Shown here piece after piece: positions 45,765-54,403 of a stretch of DNA of 64,000 nucleotides (position 1 is its first letter; every line of letters begins with the position of its first letter). A program made the translations under genes and the position numbers. The stretch is from Alkalihalobacillus sp. LMS39 (GTDB lineage Bacteria > Bacillota > Bacilli > Bacillales > Bacillaceae_F): assembly GCF_022812285.1 (NCBI RefSeq), contig NZ_CP093300.1:4513171-4577170 (forward strand). The letters are read 5' to 3'. The notes below the pieces were generated by a model. The model ran no database searches. It was not told where the DNA came from and saw only the letters and a program-made list of their open reading frames with translations.

Positions 45765-45912
45765 TATTGAGGCATTTAACCTCACCTCACACCATACCTA
45801 TGGCGACAAGCGCCTAAGGTGTATCACCCACAGTATGGTCGAGTGCCTCCATTGATAATGGAAAGGAGGCATCACCAATTACTACTTCTAATCAATTAGA
45901 AATATTAGAAGA
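45765..45912 (-). ncRNA. EAR (epsC) RNA, processive antitermination element
   Basis: Read on the minus strand, the region contains AATTGGTGATGCCTCC, a hairpin ending GGAGGCACTCG, then GGGTGATACACCTTAGGCGC, TTGTCGCCATAGGTATGG and GTGAGG...AATGCC. This succession matches my memory of the B. subtilis EAR/epsC RNA between epsB and epsC. CTTCTAAT...ATTAGAAG can form a first stem. It lies downstream of the phosphatase gene and about 45 bases before an intrinsic terminator, exactly where such an element should act. Confidence 0.8.
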
Positions 45913-46672
45913 TTCCAAGAATTTTTCGCCTTTTAATCCTATCTGGTTGTTCAACTGCTACATGTTTGTTTTCTGCTAAAAGAATTGCGTTTTCTTGGAA
46001 CTGATAGACGGTTCCTGTTCCAAACTTCGTTTCAATTTGTGCATACGCAGATGCTAGCCTAAATGTTCTTGTCTCAATGTTATGTGCATCAGATGCGACA
46101 AAATGTGTTAGATTTGCTTCTATGATTTGTTCACTAAACTGTTTTATCTTTTTGCCAAAATGGCCTGTAATACTTGAAGAAGTAACCTGAGTTAATACGC
46201 CGTTTTTGACGAACTCATACAGTAACTCAGGTTTCTCCATTAACTCTTTATTGCGTTCTGGATGAACGATAATGGGGATAATCCCTTTTACTTGCAATTG
46301 ATAGATAAGAGATGAAGCAAATCTTGGAACATGGTTTGAAGGGAATTCGATGAAAAGGTATGTTCCTCCATTTGCGAGTGTTATCACCTCTCCACTATCA
46401 ATGTCTTCTGCCATACCACCAGTAATTCTCACTTCTTGTCCTGGTAGTATATTTATATTAATTTGCTCTGCTTTGATTCGTTTATTTAATTTTTCTACAG
46501 CATCTAACACTCTGTCTCCTGGATTTTCAAAAGAAGGGTGGTGATGGTGCGGAGTAGCAATGATTGTTGTTATGCCTTCTTCTGCTGCTTTTTTTACCAT
46601 CATGATGCTTTCATCTTCTGTTTTCGGTCCGTCATCAAGACCCGGCAAGATATGACAATGAATATCAATCAC
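45905..46672 (-). CDS. Tyrosine-protein phosphatase of the PHP type (CpsB/YwqE-like), 255 aa
   Basis: PHP metal motifs: MIDIHCHILPGLDDGPKTED, IATPHHHHPSF, IPIIVHPERN and FVASDAHN. This is the manganese-dependent phosphatase that removes phosphate from the tyrosine-rich tail of the BY-kinase at 46770-47462 and so controls polymer synthesis. GTG start with AGGAGGAG upstream. The end of the gene overlaps the first stem of the EAR RNA. Confidence 0.9.
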   Translation of the reverse strand: MIDIHCHILPGLDDGPKTEDESIMMVKKAAEEGITTIIATPHHHHPSFENPGDRVLDAVEKLNKRIKAEQININILPGQEVRITGGMAEDIDSGEVITLANGGTYLFIEFPSNHVPRFASSLIYQLQVKGIIPIIVHPERNKELMEKPELLYEFVKNGVLTQVTSSSITGHFGKKIKQFSEQIIEANLTHFVASDAHNIETRTFRLASAYAQIETKFGTGTVYQFQENAILLAENKHVAVEQPDRIKRRKILGIF

Positions 46673-46769
46673 TCTAACTCCTCCTATATACCTAGTAAAG
46701 CAACAACCTTTTACATTTTAACTTAATTTTTGGTAATTTAATAGAAAAACTCTTCTACAAAATTCGTCA

Positions 46770-47462
46770 TTATTCACCGTAATAATAATAGTAACTATCA
46801 CCAGTATCTTTTTTATTATTTACTACTACACCTAGGATGTTTGCATTTGACTTTGTTAACAATTCTTTTGCCTTTACTGCATGCTCACGATTGGTTTTTC
46901 CACAGGAAGCGACAAAGACTGTTCCGTCACATTTACTACTTAAAATTTGGGCATCTGTTACTGCGACAACTGGTGGAGTATCAATAATAATCGTGTCGAA
47001 TTCTTTCTTTAAATGTTCTAACAGTTCTACCATTGCGTTTGAACTTAATAATTCAGCCGGGTTAGGAGGAATTGGACCACTCGGTAAAATATATAAATTT
47101 TCTATTTTCGATTGTTGAATCGTGTCGACAATTTCTTCTTGTTTCGTTAATAGACTTGTAAGTCCTCGAGTGTTTAATACTTCAAACGTATAATGCCCTG
47201 TAGGTTTCCTCAAGTCACTATCAATGTATAGTACCTTTTTTCCAGTTTGCGCCATAACAACGGCTAAATTAGCAGATGTTGTCGATTTCCCTTCTCCAGG
47301 CCCAGCTGAAGTAACGATAATCGTTTTAATTTCTTTATCAACTGATGCAAATTGAATATTTGTACGGATAATACGATACTGCTCTGAAATGGGTGAATTC
47401 TTTTTCGTGTTTGTAATTAAATCTCTCTGCTTCGTATTTGGTTTTACAGTATTTCTAGTCAC
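46770..47462 (-). CDS. Bacterial tyrosine kinase (CpsD/CapB/YwqD-like), 230 aa
   Basis: P-loop kinase with Walker A TSAGPGEGKSTTSANLAV (residues about 51-68), Walker A' VLYIDSDLRKP and Walker B IIIDTPPV. The C-terminal autophosphorylation cluster is DSYYYYYGE. It works with the Wzz-like modulator at 47479-48177, which supplies the activating cytoplasmic segment. GTG start with AGGAG 8 bases upstream. Confidence 0.92.
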   Translation of the reverse strand: MTRNTVKPNTKQRDLITNTKKNSPISEQYRIIRTNIQFASVDKEIKTIIVTSAGPGEGKSTTSANLAVVMAQTGKKVLYIDSDLRKPTGHYTFEVLNTRGLTSLLTKQEEIVDTIQQSKIENLYILPSGPIPPNPAELLSSNAMVELLEHLKKEFDTIIIDTPPVVAVTDAQILSSKCDGTVFVASCGKTNREHAVKAKELLTKSNANILGVVVNNKKDTGDSYYYYYGE

Positions 47463-47478
47463 CTAGTACACTCCTTTA

Positions 47479-48177
47479 TTAAGCGCCTCTTCTTTTCTTC
47501 TTATCATTATCCATATTTGGAACAACTCCTAAGATTGGAAGTTCCAATAATTTTTCAATATCTTGCTCATCTTTAACTGATGTATCTAAATATTCTAGTA
47601 AAAACGCAATCCCTACTGCGATCATTAAACCTACAACAAACGCAATTGCCATATTTAATGTTGGTTTTGGAGCAACCGGACTGGGATTTGCACTTAATTG
47701 CGCTGGAGATAAGATGTTCACATTGTCAACATTCATAATTGTAACAATTTCACGTTGAAAAACATCGGCCACTGTATTGGCAATTAAAACTGCCAATTCT
47801 GGTTGTTCATGTTGTACCGTTATTTTAACAACCTGTGAGTTTCCTTCACTTCCAACAGTAATTCTATTGTTAACTTGTCCAACCGTTTCCGATAAATTTG
47901 CCTCAGCTATCACTTTTTCTAAAATAACTGGACTTTTTATAATGACGTTATACGTATTAATTATTTCTAAATTTGCTCTTATGTCATTTGAATTAATATT
48001 TTGCTCTTGTTGTGTTTGATTCACGAGTAATTGAGTGGAACTTTCGTAAACCGGAGTTAGTACAAAATAACTAATTATCCCACTTACAAGAACAGCTAAT
48101 ATCGGAATGAGAATGATTAACTTTATTCTTCTTCGTATTGTTGCAAATATCTCTTGTAAACTAATCGTTTCTTCCAT
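47479..48177 (-). CDS. Wzz/YveK-type chain-length modulator and kinase activator, 232 aa
   Basis: Two membrane helices (about residues 20-40, LIILIPILAVLVSGIISYFV, and 176-196, MAIAFVVGLMIAVGIAFLLE) frame an outer domain with STQLLVNQTQ and VKITVQHEQPELAVLIANTV. The proline-rich stretch PSPVAPKPTLN before the second helix is typical. The C-terminal cytoplasmic tail should activate the kinase. It is the first gene of the exopolysaccharide operon. AGGAGG lies 12 bases before the ATG. Confidence 0.9.
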   Translation of the reverse strand: MEETISLQEIFATIRRRIKLIILIPILAVLVSGIISYFVLTPVYESSTQLLVNQTQQEQNINSNDIRANLEIINTYNVIIKSPVILEKVIAEANLSETVGQVNNRITVGSEGNSQVVKITVQHEQPELAVLIANTVADVFQREIVTIMNVDNVNILSPAQLSANPSPVAPKPTLNMAIAFVVGLMIAVGIAFLLEYLDTSVKDEQDIEKLLELPILGVVPNMDNDKKKRRGA

Positions 48178-48221
48178 TCTTTTCTATGCCCTCCTAGTAA
48201 TAACTGTAAATAACATAGAGA

Positions 48222-48249
48222 ATTATATCACATATTGTTGGGATGTGAT
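48222..48249 (-). promoter_or_regulatory. Exopolysaccharide operon promoter with overlapping inverted repeat
   Basis: On the minus strand a TATAAT box (48222-48227) is preceded by TGTGA. The inverted repeat ATCACAT/ATGTGAT (48227-48233 and 48243-48249) covers the spacer and touches the -10 box. No good -35 box is seen, which suggests control by a DNA-binding protein. Confidence 0.6.
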
Positions 48250-48301
48250 GAAAAAATTTCAATTGCCTTTAACTTCCATGATGATTATAATAGGAAAGTA
48301 G

Positions 48302-48328
48302 TTGACATTTTAGTAGGATTTCTATACT
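48302..48328 (+). promoter_or_regulatory. Possible sigma-A promoter of the LCP gene
   Basis: TTGACA (48302-48307) and TATACT (48323-48328) are only 15 bases apart, which is short. It lies 37 bases before the start codon. Confidence 0.45.
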
Positions 48329-48364
48329 AGACTAATAAAAATTTCATTGAAAGTGAGAGAAAAA

Positions 48365-49273
48365 ATGAAAAAACCGTTATTAATTACGTTAATTGTGTTA
48401 GGTGTTGGTTTTCTTTCAATTGTAGGGTATGGATTATATTTATATATGAGTGTCAATTCGACAGCTTCAGAAATACATGAGCCACTTGACAGAGATTTTT
48501 CATCGAAACGTGATGCACAAGTCGATGTCGATGGAAAACAACCGATGTCATTTTTAATTGCTGGGGTTGATTCGACAGGTGATACACATGCGGGTCGCTC
48601 TGATACGATTATTGTTCTAACGGTTAATCCGAATGACGAGTCCATTAAAATGGTCAGTATTCCGCGTGATACTCGTACTGAAATTGTTGGACGAGGAACA
48701 ATCGAGAAGATTAACCATGCATACGCATATGGCGGTGTGCAAATGACAGTTGATACTGTCGAAAATTTCCTTGATGTCCCAATCGACCATTATATTAGTA
48801 TAAACATGGAAGGCTTTAAAGGAATTGTTGATGCATTAGGTGGAGTTAATGTAACGAATGAATTTGCATTTAAGCAAGGCGGACACGAATTTGCTGAAGG
48901 TCCTTTGTTTTTGAACGGAGAACAAGCATTATCTTACTCTCGTATGAGAAAACAAGATGCTCGAGGCGACTTCGGACGAAACGACCGTCAACGTCAAATC
49001 GTTGAAGCTGTAATTAAAGAAGCTGCTCAAGTTTCTTCTATAACAAAAGCTGGTAGCATTTTAGATGCGGTTGGAGAATCTGTCCGTACAGATTTAACAT
49101 TAACTGAAATGTGGGCGATTCAATCAAACTATAGTGAAGCTAGACATAATGTTGAACAACTTGCGTTGGTTGGTCCGAGTCAACGAATTGATGGGTTAAG
49201 TTATGTTGTCATTTCAGATGAAGACCGTAACAATATGACACAGCTTTTACGTGAACATCTAGAACTAGACTGA
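48365..49273 (+). CDS. LytR-CpsA-Psr (LCP) family glycopolymer ligase, 302 aa
   Basis: One N-terminal membrane helix (residues 4-29), then the LCP domain: MSFLIAGVDSTGDTHAGRSD-TIIVLTVNP, SIPRDTRTEIVGRGTIEKIN-HAYAYGG, and the Arg-rich ALSYSRMRKQDARGDFGRND RQRQ. These Asp/Arg residues bind pyrophosphate and magnesium. LCP proteins move lipid-linked glycopolymers to peptidoglycan. Its position divergent from the exopolysaccharide operon suggests it attaches that polymer, or teichoic acid, to the wall. ATG at 48365 is used, with GAAAGTGAG upstream; TTG at 48347 is possible. Confidence 0.9.
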   Translation: MKKPLLITLIVLGVGFLSIVGYGLYLYMSVNSTASEIHEPLDRDFSSKRDAQVDVDGKQPMSFLIAGVDSTGDTHAGRSDTIIVLTVNPNDESIKMVSIPRDTRTEIVGRGTIEKINHAYAYGGVQMTVDTVENFLDVPIDHYISINMEGFKGIVDALGGVNVTNEFAFKQGGHEFAEGPLFLNGEQALSYSRMRKQDARGDFGRNDRQRQIVEAVIKEAAQVSSITKAGSILDAVGESVRTDLTLTEMWAIQSNYSEARHNVEQLALVGPSQRIDGLSYVVISDEDRNNMTQLLREHLELD

Positions 49274-49281
49274 TAGATAAA

Positions 49282-49318
49282 GGTATGTCGGGTATGCATA
49301 TTGCATATCCGGCTTTTT
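49282..49318 (+). terminator. Terminator of the LCP gene
   Basis: GTCGGGTATGCA pairs with TGCATATCCGGC around TAT and is followed by TTTTTC. Confidence 0.85.
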
Positions 49319-49337
49319 CTTTTACTTTACATTGGAT

Positions 49338-49451
49338 TTACAAAATATTTAAAATCAATTGTGCCCAACCGATAATCGAAATCCATAATGGGATGCTTAA
49401 GGCAGTACCCCATAGTAACCCTTTGAAAAAGTTCACACCTTCATTTTCCAT
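49338..49451 (-). CDS. Small single-helix membrane protein, 37 aa
   Basis: ATG at 49451 has AGGAGG 11 bases upstream. The peptide MENEGVNFFKGLLWGTALSI continues as PLWISIIGWAQLILNIL, so residues 9-37 form one membrane helix with a polar N-terminus. Such small proteins often act on larger membrane partners. I do not recognise a family. Confidence 0.55.
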   Translation of the reverse strand: MENEGVNFFKGLLWGTALSIPLWISIIGWAQLILNIL

Positions 49452-49508
49452 CTGCTAGAAATCCTCCTGTTTTTACAGTAGTCTTTCCTCTATTTTTGTG
49501 TTTATACA

Positions 49509-49545
49509 TGTGAAATAGCCCTTGCTCATAATGAGCAAAGGCTAT
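49509..49545 (-). terminator. Terminator of the NlpC/P60 hydrolase gene
   Basis: AAATAGCC...TTGCTCAT and ATGAGCAA...GGCTATTT form a stem of more than 14 pairs with a minimal loop. It lies downstream of the hydrolase gene, beyond a REP sequence. Confidence 0.65.
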
Positions 49546-49556
49546 TTTGTCTTTCT

Positions 49557-49606
49557 GGGGTGGACAATGTCCATTTTGGGTGTCAGACACCCCAAAAAAG
49601 ACACCC
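49557..49606. repeat. REP sequence, copy 1 (RAYT-associated type)
   Basis: Two small palindromes in tandem: GGACAATGTCC (49562-49572) and GGGTGTCAGACACCC (49578-49592), followed by AAAAAAGACACCC. The same pair recurs beside the transposase gene at 58.6-59.2 kb. Confidence 0.8.
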
Positions 49607-49607
49607 T

Positions 49608-51158
49608 TTAATACATCCGCTTCGCACCTAAATATCTTTCTTTCCAATAGTTACTGTTCATATTTGCAACGATAACCCCCGTGGACGAACCACTATGGAT
49701 GAACTGGTTATTCCCTATGTAAATGCCATTATGTGATGGACCAGTTACGGTTTCAAAGAATACAACATCTCCCACTGCTGGTTGTGATACTGTTTTCCCA
49801 AAATTCCATTGTAATGCGACCGTTCTTGGAATCGTTACACCTTGTCTACTAAAGACTGTTTGTACAAATCCACTACAGTCAAATCCACTTGCCGTCGTTC
49901 CACCCCAGACATATGGAGTTCCGATAAATGTTGCGGCATCCGCTACCATATTCGTTACCATAGCTGCAGGGTTAGATCCACGGCTTGGAAGTTCATTCGT
50001 CGATTCTGATGCTTTATTTGTAGCTACTTCTTTAATTTTATTAATTGTCGTTTGGTTTGCTACTCCTGTTACTTTAATGTTATTTAACCGTTGAAACTCT
50101 CTTACTGACTGGGCAGTAATTTCTCCGTAATACCCTGTTGGCTGGACATTAAATAATCCTAATGAACGAAGTTGTGATTGTAACTCTGTCACTGCATCAC
50201 TTCTTGTCCCAATCGTTAAAGACGTTGAAGGAGCTGGAGTTGTTGTGACTGGTGTTGCGGCAGGTGCTTTCCCTGTCTTCTTTTCTGCTAGTGCCTTTTC
50301 CAGTTCCGCACGAGTTTGCGGTCCTACTAATCCATCTACTTTAATCTTTCGAGCTCTTTGAAAATCTCTAACCGCAAGTTCAGTAATCCCACCGAAATTA
50401 CCTGTGACACTGTGGTTAAAATATCCCAAATCCTTAAGCTGTTGCTGTAAAGTTCTTACTTGGGTGCCTTTACTGCCATTACGCAATACGGCAACTTGTC
50501 CAGTTGAAGGAGTTGAGACTTTCAATGTTGAGTTAGTGTTTGGTTGGTTTACACTCAAAAGCGATGAAAGTGTCTGTGGTCCAACAATGCCATCCACCTT
50601 TAACTTATGCTTACGTTGGTACGCTTTGACAGCATCTGTTGTTATCCGCCCGAAATACCCTGTCACTTCATGATTAAAATGACCTTCTTGTTTTAATCTC
50701 AGTTGTAATTCTTCGACTTGTTTCCCTCGTGAACCAAAGCGTAGCACTGATGTAGTCGTTAACGCCGATTGTGTTGAAGACGTTGTTGACAAAGTTGTTG
50801 TTGCTTGTGCTGTTTGTGTTCTTTGGGCTTGCACTTGTGTTTGTTGGTCCATTAACGCAAGAAGCGTACTTAATGTTTGTGGGCCTGCAATTCCGTCGAC
50901 TTGAAGACGGTGCTCTTGTTGAAATTTACGGACCGCCTCTTCTGTAATTGGTCCATAATACCCTGTTGACTGATCAAAGGTGAAAAATCCTTTTGCTTTT
51001 AATGCATCTTGCAAATCTTTCACATCCGGATCATTCATTCCTTTCCGGAGCGTTTGATCTCCTAAGGCTGCATCTGCATCTTGCGGGCTTGCTAAGAAAA
51101 TTCCTGTAGCTAACGCTGATGAAATGACGACTTTTCTCATCGTTGCCGATTTACTCAC
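49608..51158 (-). CDS. Peptidoglycan hydrolase with four PG-binding repeats and an NlpC/P60 domain, 516 aa
   Basis: A signal peptide ends near DADA-AL. Four peptidoglycan-binding-1 repeats follow, starting LRKGMNDPDVKDLQDALKAK, LRFGSRGKQVEELQLRLKQE, LRNGSKGTQVRTLQQQLKDL and LTIGTRSDAVTELQSQLRSL, joined by Thr/Ser/Pro-rich linkers. The C-terminal NlpC/P60 domain has Cys in GFDCSGFVQTVF and His in SHNGIYIGNNQFIHSG. GTG at 51158 is chosen because GGAGG lies 8 bases upstream. It should cut gamma-D-Glu-diaminopimelate bonds in the wall. The gene ends against a REP sequence. Confidence 0.9.
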   Translation of the reverse strand: MSKSATMRKVVISSALATGIFLASPQDADAALGDQTLRKGMNDPDVKDLQDALKAKGFFTFDQSTGYYGPITEEAVRKFQQEHRLQVDGIAGPQTLSTLLALMDQQTQVQAQRTQTAQATTTLSTTSSTQSALTTTSVLRFGSRGKQVEELQLRLKQEGHFNHEVTGYFGRITTDAVKAYQRKHKLKVDGIVGPQTLSSLLSVNQPNTNSTLKVSTPSTGQVAVLRNGSKGTQVRTLQQQLKDLGYFNHSVTGNFGGITELAVRDFQRARKIKVDGLVGPQTRAELEKALAEKKTGKAPAATPVTTTPAPSTSLTIGTRSDAVTELQSQLRSLGLFNVQPTGYYGEITAQSVREFQRLNNIKVTGVANQTTINKIKEVATNKASESTNELPSRGSNPAAMVTNMVADAATFIGTPYVWGGTTASGFDCSGFVQTVFSRQGVTIPRTVALQWNFGKTVSQPAVGDVVFFETVTGPSHNGIYIGNNQFIHSGSSTGVIVANMNSNYWKERYLGAKRMY

Positions 51159-51417
51159 ACTTGACACCTCCGACATTGGAAATAGAACTAATATTTACTA
51201 TTTATAATATCGGCAATAATTCTATAATCCTAGAGACTTTTCTCACAATTTTTCTTTTTTCTAGTTAAATCGACTTAAAAATCAACTTTATTTTACTTTT
51301 TTAGATGCGTTCGTTCAATATAATGAACTATATTCATACTATATAATTATATAGAGAACTTCTCACATGACTTTTACCTTTATAACCACTAACATATACT
51401 TACTCACTTTTTGATTT

Positions 51418-51909
51418 TTATGTATGATTCATCATTGTTGCTTTTGAAAATAGAAAATTACAATAAGATGCTCGTTCCATTTGCTCTTGGAAGCTGTAAG
51501 CAGACATCATCACATCCTCATATTGACCATCACTAAAATCAACCTGCGTTCTTGGCTCTTTTACTATTTTTTCTAACATCTTATATCCTTTAATATGGTG
51601 TAGGAATACCCACTCACATAGAAATTGGCTCGATGACAATGTTGGAAAAGCTATAATGCTTTGTTCCGGAAATATCGGAATTGGAATTTTATTGCGATAC
51701 GTCGTACTATATAGGACCGCTTCTCTTCGCCCCGCATAACTAGATCCTCCTTCTAAACAAGCGCATTCAATATAATCCTTCGGTCTGAACATCGTGTAGA
51801 ACTTACAGCCTTTTTCATACACTAACGTTCCATATTTCTCGTGTTGGACTGGCTTTAACAGCATCGTATGAGCATTAATCATATAATCTAGCTCTTTGTA
51901 CTTCCCCAT
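51418..51909 (-). CDS. comK: Competence transcription factor ComK, 163 aa
   Basis: The ComK blocks GGSSYAGRREAVLYSTTYRN and IIAFPTLSSSQFLCEWVFLH are present, in the same order and spacing as in B. subtilis ComK (GSSYAGRK, FPTLSS). The N-terminus is MGKYKELDYMINAHTMLLKP. ATG at 51909 is chosen because GGAGGAAGG lies before it. ComK activates DNA-uptake genes by binding paired AT boxes. No clear AAAA-N5-TTTT box was seen in its own upstream region. A small sigma factor gene is transcribed divergently 200 bases away. Confidence 0.9.
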   Translation of the reverse strand: MGKYKELDYMINAHTMLLKPVQHEKYGTLVYEKGCKFYTMFRPKDYIECACLEGGSSYAGRREAVLYSTTYRNKIPIPIFPEQSIIAFPTLSSSQFLCEWVFLHHIKGYKMLEKIVKEPRTQVDFSDGQYEDVMMSAYSFQEQMERASYCNFLFSKATMMNHT

Positions 51910-52084
51910 TTCCTTCCTCCTCAACTTTACTCATTCTCTCTCTTATTCGAACCAAATCATTAGTTTTATCAAAAAAAGATAGATCATTCGTGAATTATGC
52001 CTTAATTTTTACTTTTGTTTTTGAAAAACAGCCATTAGCCCTCTGCCCAAATTCCTCGTACTGTAAACGTAACCGGTAATCTTC

Positions 52085-52098
52085 GAAAGCGCGCTTTC
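52085..52098. promoter_or_regulatory. Palindrome before the sigma-factor gene
   Basis: GAAAGCGCGCTTTC is a perfect 14-bp palindrome 15 bases before the sigma-factor start. It may be an operator or a leader hairpin. Confidence 0.4.
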
Positions 52099-52113
52099 AC
52101 AAAGAGGTTTGAA

Positions 52114-52617
52114 ATGGATTATTCAAAAATGACTTTTGACTTTGTCGCTACACAATTTGAACCAATGATAAAAAAACAAATAAAAGCATTACACCTCTAT
52201 AAAAGCTATGATGAGTTTTATCAAATGGGGTTAATCGCACTATGGGAGGCACACAAAAACTTTGATTCAAAAAAAGGAGCATTTCCAGCGTATGCACAAT
52301 CTTATGTTCGAGGAAAAATGATGACGTTGTTACAAAAAGAAAAGACATTTGAAACAAGACATGAAATACATGATGATGATGTTCAAATAACGAAAAGCTA
52401 TACTATGTTTGATGATGAAAGAGAAGAATTACCCGACTTGTATTTTGAAGGTCTAAGCCCACGAGAAAAACTATGGGTTCATGAGGCGATCGTTTTGCAA
52501 AAGAAACGAAAACAAATAGCAGAGGATCATCGAGTATCTATAGAGGTAGTCAAAGGATGGCGGAAGGGCGCGATAAGAAAATTAAGAAACAAACACCTCC
52601 TTACCGAAAAATGTTAA
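52114..52617 (+). CDS. Small sigma-70-family factor, 167 aa
   Basis: Region 2 reads SYDEFYQMGLIALWEAHKNF DSKKGAFPAYAQSYVRGKMM, and region 4 reads LSPREKLWVHEAIVLQKKRK QIAEDHRVSIEVVKGWRKGA with a helix-turn-helix. There is no region 1 or 3. Size and pattern resemble competence-type factors (ComX/SigH of cocci) or B. subtilis phage-like sigma factors. Its divergence from comK suggests a shared regulatory task. AGAGG lies 6 bases before the ATG. Confidence 0.8.
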   Translation: MDYSKMTFDFVATQFEPMIKKQIKALHLYKSYDEFYQMGLIALWEAHKNFDSKKGAFPAYAQSYVRGKMMTLLQKEKTFETRHEIHDDDVQITKSYTMFDDEREELPDLYFEGLSPREKLWVHEAIVLQKKRKQIAEDHRVSIEVVKGWRKGAIRKLRNKHLLTEKC

Positions 52618-52905
52618 ATCCTGTCTTTAATATAGCAGAAATGATTCTCACTATTCACCACCATTCTATCTATTTCTGTTATATTTAACAAATTTTACAA
52701 TAAATTAAAATGTTCGATAAACAGCGCCACCACCTTTCTTAAAATCAAAAGAGCAACAGAAGATTCTACCATTTTCATGTTTGAATAAACCAAGGTATCT
52801 ACCCAAACAATAAATTAAGAAAAACGCGAGAGCGTCTTTTCTTTCAAAGCATCACTGCTACACCAAAATTTTTCTTTCTTATCTTTTTAAAAAAGGAGAT
52901 ACCAT

Positions 52906-53607
52906 ATGGATGTTTTACTTTTTTTAATCGGCTTAGGAATGTTAATTGTATTTGGAATATTGGCGTTAATAAATGCAAAGGGTAATCGCAAAGGACATTT
53001 GAAAAAAGCAGGAATTGGATTAATTTTATTCATTGTCGGGATAATGATTATGCCAGAAGCTGAAGATACTGTTCAACCAGCTCCCGAAGATGATGACGTT
53101 ACTGAATTAGATCAAGAAGAAACAACAGAACCTGAAATAGACGAAGAAGACGATGTTGAAGAAGAAATTCCACCAGAAAATTTTCTCGATCTGGAAATCG
53201 AAGAGCAAGAAGCCTTTGTTGAACAACTCGCAATCGAAGTATTAGGGGAAGATAAGTATAACTACAGCTTCGTCATGGAGGATTATGATATTGATACCGA
53301 CGCTTCCATTATATCTGTAGGAATTAACGCATCAGACAACTTAACACGTAACATGATTCGCACAGGGGTATTGATGGATACAACAAATCTAGTCCAAGCG
53401 ATTCATGAAGTTGCTCCTGAAGGATATGATGTAGCGCTCGAATTTTATTTTCCGAGTGTAGACGCATACGGAAATGAAGGCACAATGTTAATCGCCAATG
53501 TTTCTTTCTATGAAGAAACATTAGACAAAATTAACTGGGACAATTTTCTGCATGGAAATGTACCAACCGTAGCCGATCACTACTGGCAACACAGAGATTT
53601 AGGGTAA
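52906..53607 (+). CDS. Membrane-anchored acidic protein of unknown function, 233 aa
   Basis: Two membrane helices (residues 1-20 and 33-49) are followed by a very acidic linker (about 52-95, rich in Asp, Glu and Thr). A compact C-terminal domain starts FLDLEIEEQEAFVEQLAIEV. The topology suggests that the C-terminal domain lies outside the cell. AAAGGAG precedes the ATG. I do not recognise a family. The gap 52618-52905 upstream holds only AT-rich sequence and a weak hairpin ACGC-GAGA-GCGT at about 52826. Confidence 0.75.
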   Translation: MDVLLFLIGLGMLIVFGILALINAKGNRKGHLKKAGIGLILFIVGIMIMPEAEDTVQPAPEDDDVTELDQEETTEPEIDEEDDVEEEIPPENFLDLEIEEQEAFVEQLAIEVLGEDKYNYSFVMEDYDIDTDASIISVGINASDNLTRNMIRTGVLMDTTNLVQAIHEVAPEGYDVALEFYFPSVDAYGNEGTMLIANVSFYEETLDKINWDNFLHGNVPTVADHYWQHRDLG

Positions 53608-53626
53608 CGGGTTCATTAAATATAAA

Positions 53627-53654
53627 AACCGCCTTAACTGGCGGTTTATTTTTT
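53627..53654. terminator. Bidirectional terminator
   Basis: AAACCGCC-TTAACT-GGCGGTTT with T-runs on both strands, between converging genes. Confidence 0.85.
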
Positions 53655-54323
53655 ATATGTCGTATGTTTTAATACATATTTCATAAATTCATCAAAGGTT
53701 GTTGAGTACTTATTCCATTGATGATACCACTTCCTGATGGTTTCTAATAGCCAAAACGGAACTGATTTCCCATCAATAAGATAATAATATTCATCATACG
53801 CTCGTTTTAAATGTTCCCAGCGATAGTCATTTCCTTCTTTTACATACTCGGATACGTCTAATATTTTCGCTTTGCCATGTTGCATTAGTATATTTTTCAA
53901 ATGAATATCGCGGGGATTTAAGCCTTTTTCCTGCACATACAGCCGAGCATTTTCCACGTCTTCAATTATATTTCTGGGAATACAGATTCCTTGAAGAAGA
54001 CAATCAAACAATGTCACCCCTTCTTCAAAACTTAACACGAGAATATTATCGGTTGAGCCATAACAACTTGAGAAATACGGAGCCTCACCTAACTTCCGGT
54101 ATACCCCTTCTTCAATTTTCACTTTATCCTGTTTGTCTATCGAGTACATTTTAAACGCAAATTTCGGAGCATGAATCGATTGGAACACAGCCGCATCCGT
54201 TCCCACTCCAACACAACGAATATCAGGTACCGTTCCTGTTATTGTGACCGGATTGTTGTTTGGATTGGACGTGACCGTAATGGCTGAAAGGCTTTGTATT
54301 ACTGTTTCCCAGTGTTGCTCCAT
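53646..54323 (-). CDS. Serine/threonine-kinase-like protein (YrzF/RIO-like), 225 aa
   Basis: Kinase-like motifs are visible: ATP-lobe VGVGTDAAVFQSIHAPKFAF KMY (invariant Lys), GLNPRDIHLKNILM (catalytic Asp and Asn) and KAKILDVSEYVKEG in place of DFG. ATG at 54323 has GGGG about 8 bases upstream. The activation region is short, as in RIO and YrzF-type kinases that work on small molecules or proteins. The substrate is unknown. Confidence 0.78.
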   Translation of the reverse strand: MEQHWETVIQSLSAITVTSNPNNNPVTITGTVPDIRCVGVGTDAAVFQSIHAPKFAFKMYSIDKQDKVKIEEGVYRKLGEAPYFSSCYGSTDNILVLSFEEGVTLFDCLLQGICIPRNIIEDVENARLYVQEKGLNPRDIHLKNILMQHGKAKILDVSEYVKEGNDYRWEHLKRAYDEYYYLIDGKSVPFWLLETIRKWYHQWNKYSTTFDEFMKYVLKHTTYKK

Positions 54324-54351
54324 CTTGCTATCCCCTTTTTTCATGGTCAAA

Positions 54352-54380
54352 AAATCACCCTATGCGTAATAGGATGATTT
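54352..54380 (-). terminator. Terminator of the second gtaB gene
   Basis: On the minus strand AAATCATCCTAT pairs with ATAGGGTGATTT and is followed by TTTTG. Confidence 0.7.
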
Positions 54381-54403
54381 GTGTTATAGGTGTTATGATA
54401 TTT

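Noticed and set aside
48322..48645. 107-codon minus-strand frame over the start of the LCP gene.
   Set aside because: It is antisense to an intact LCP gene and its composition is not protein-like.
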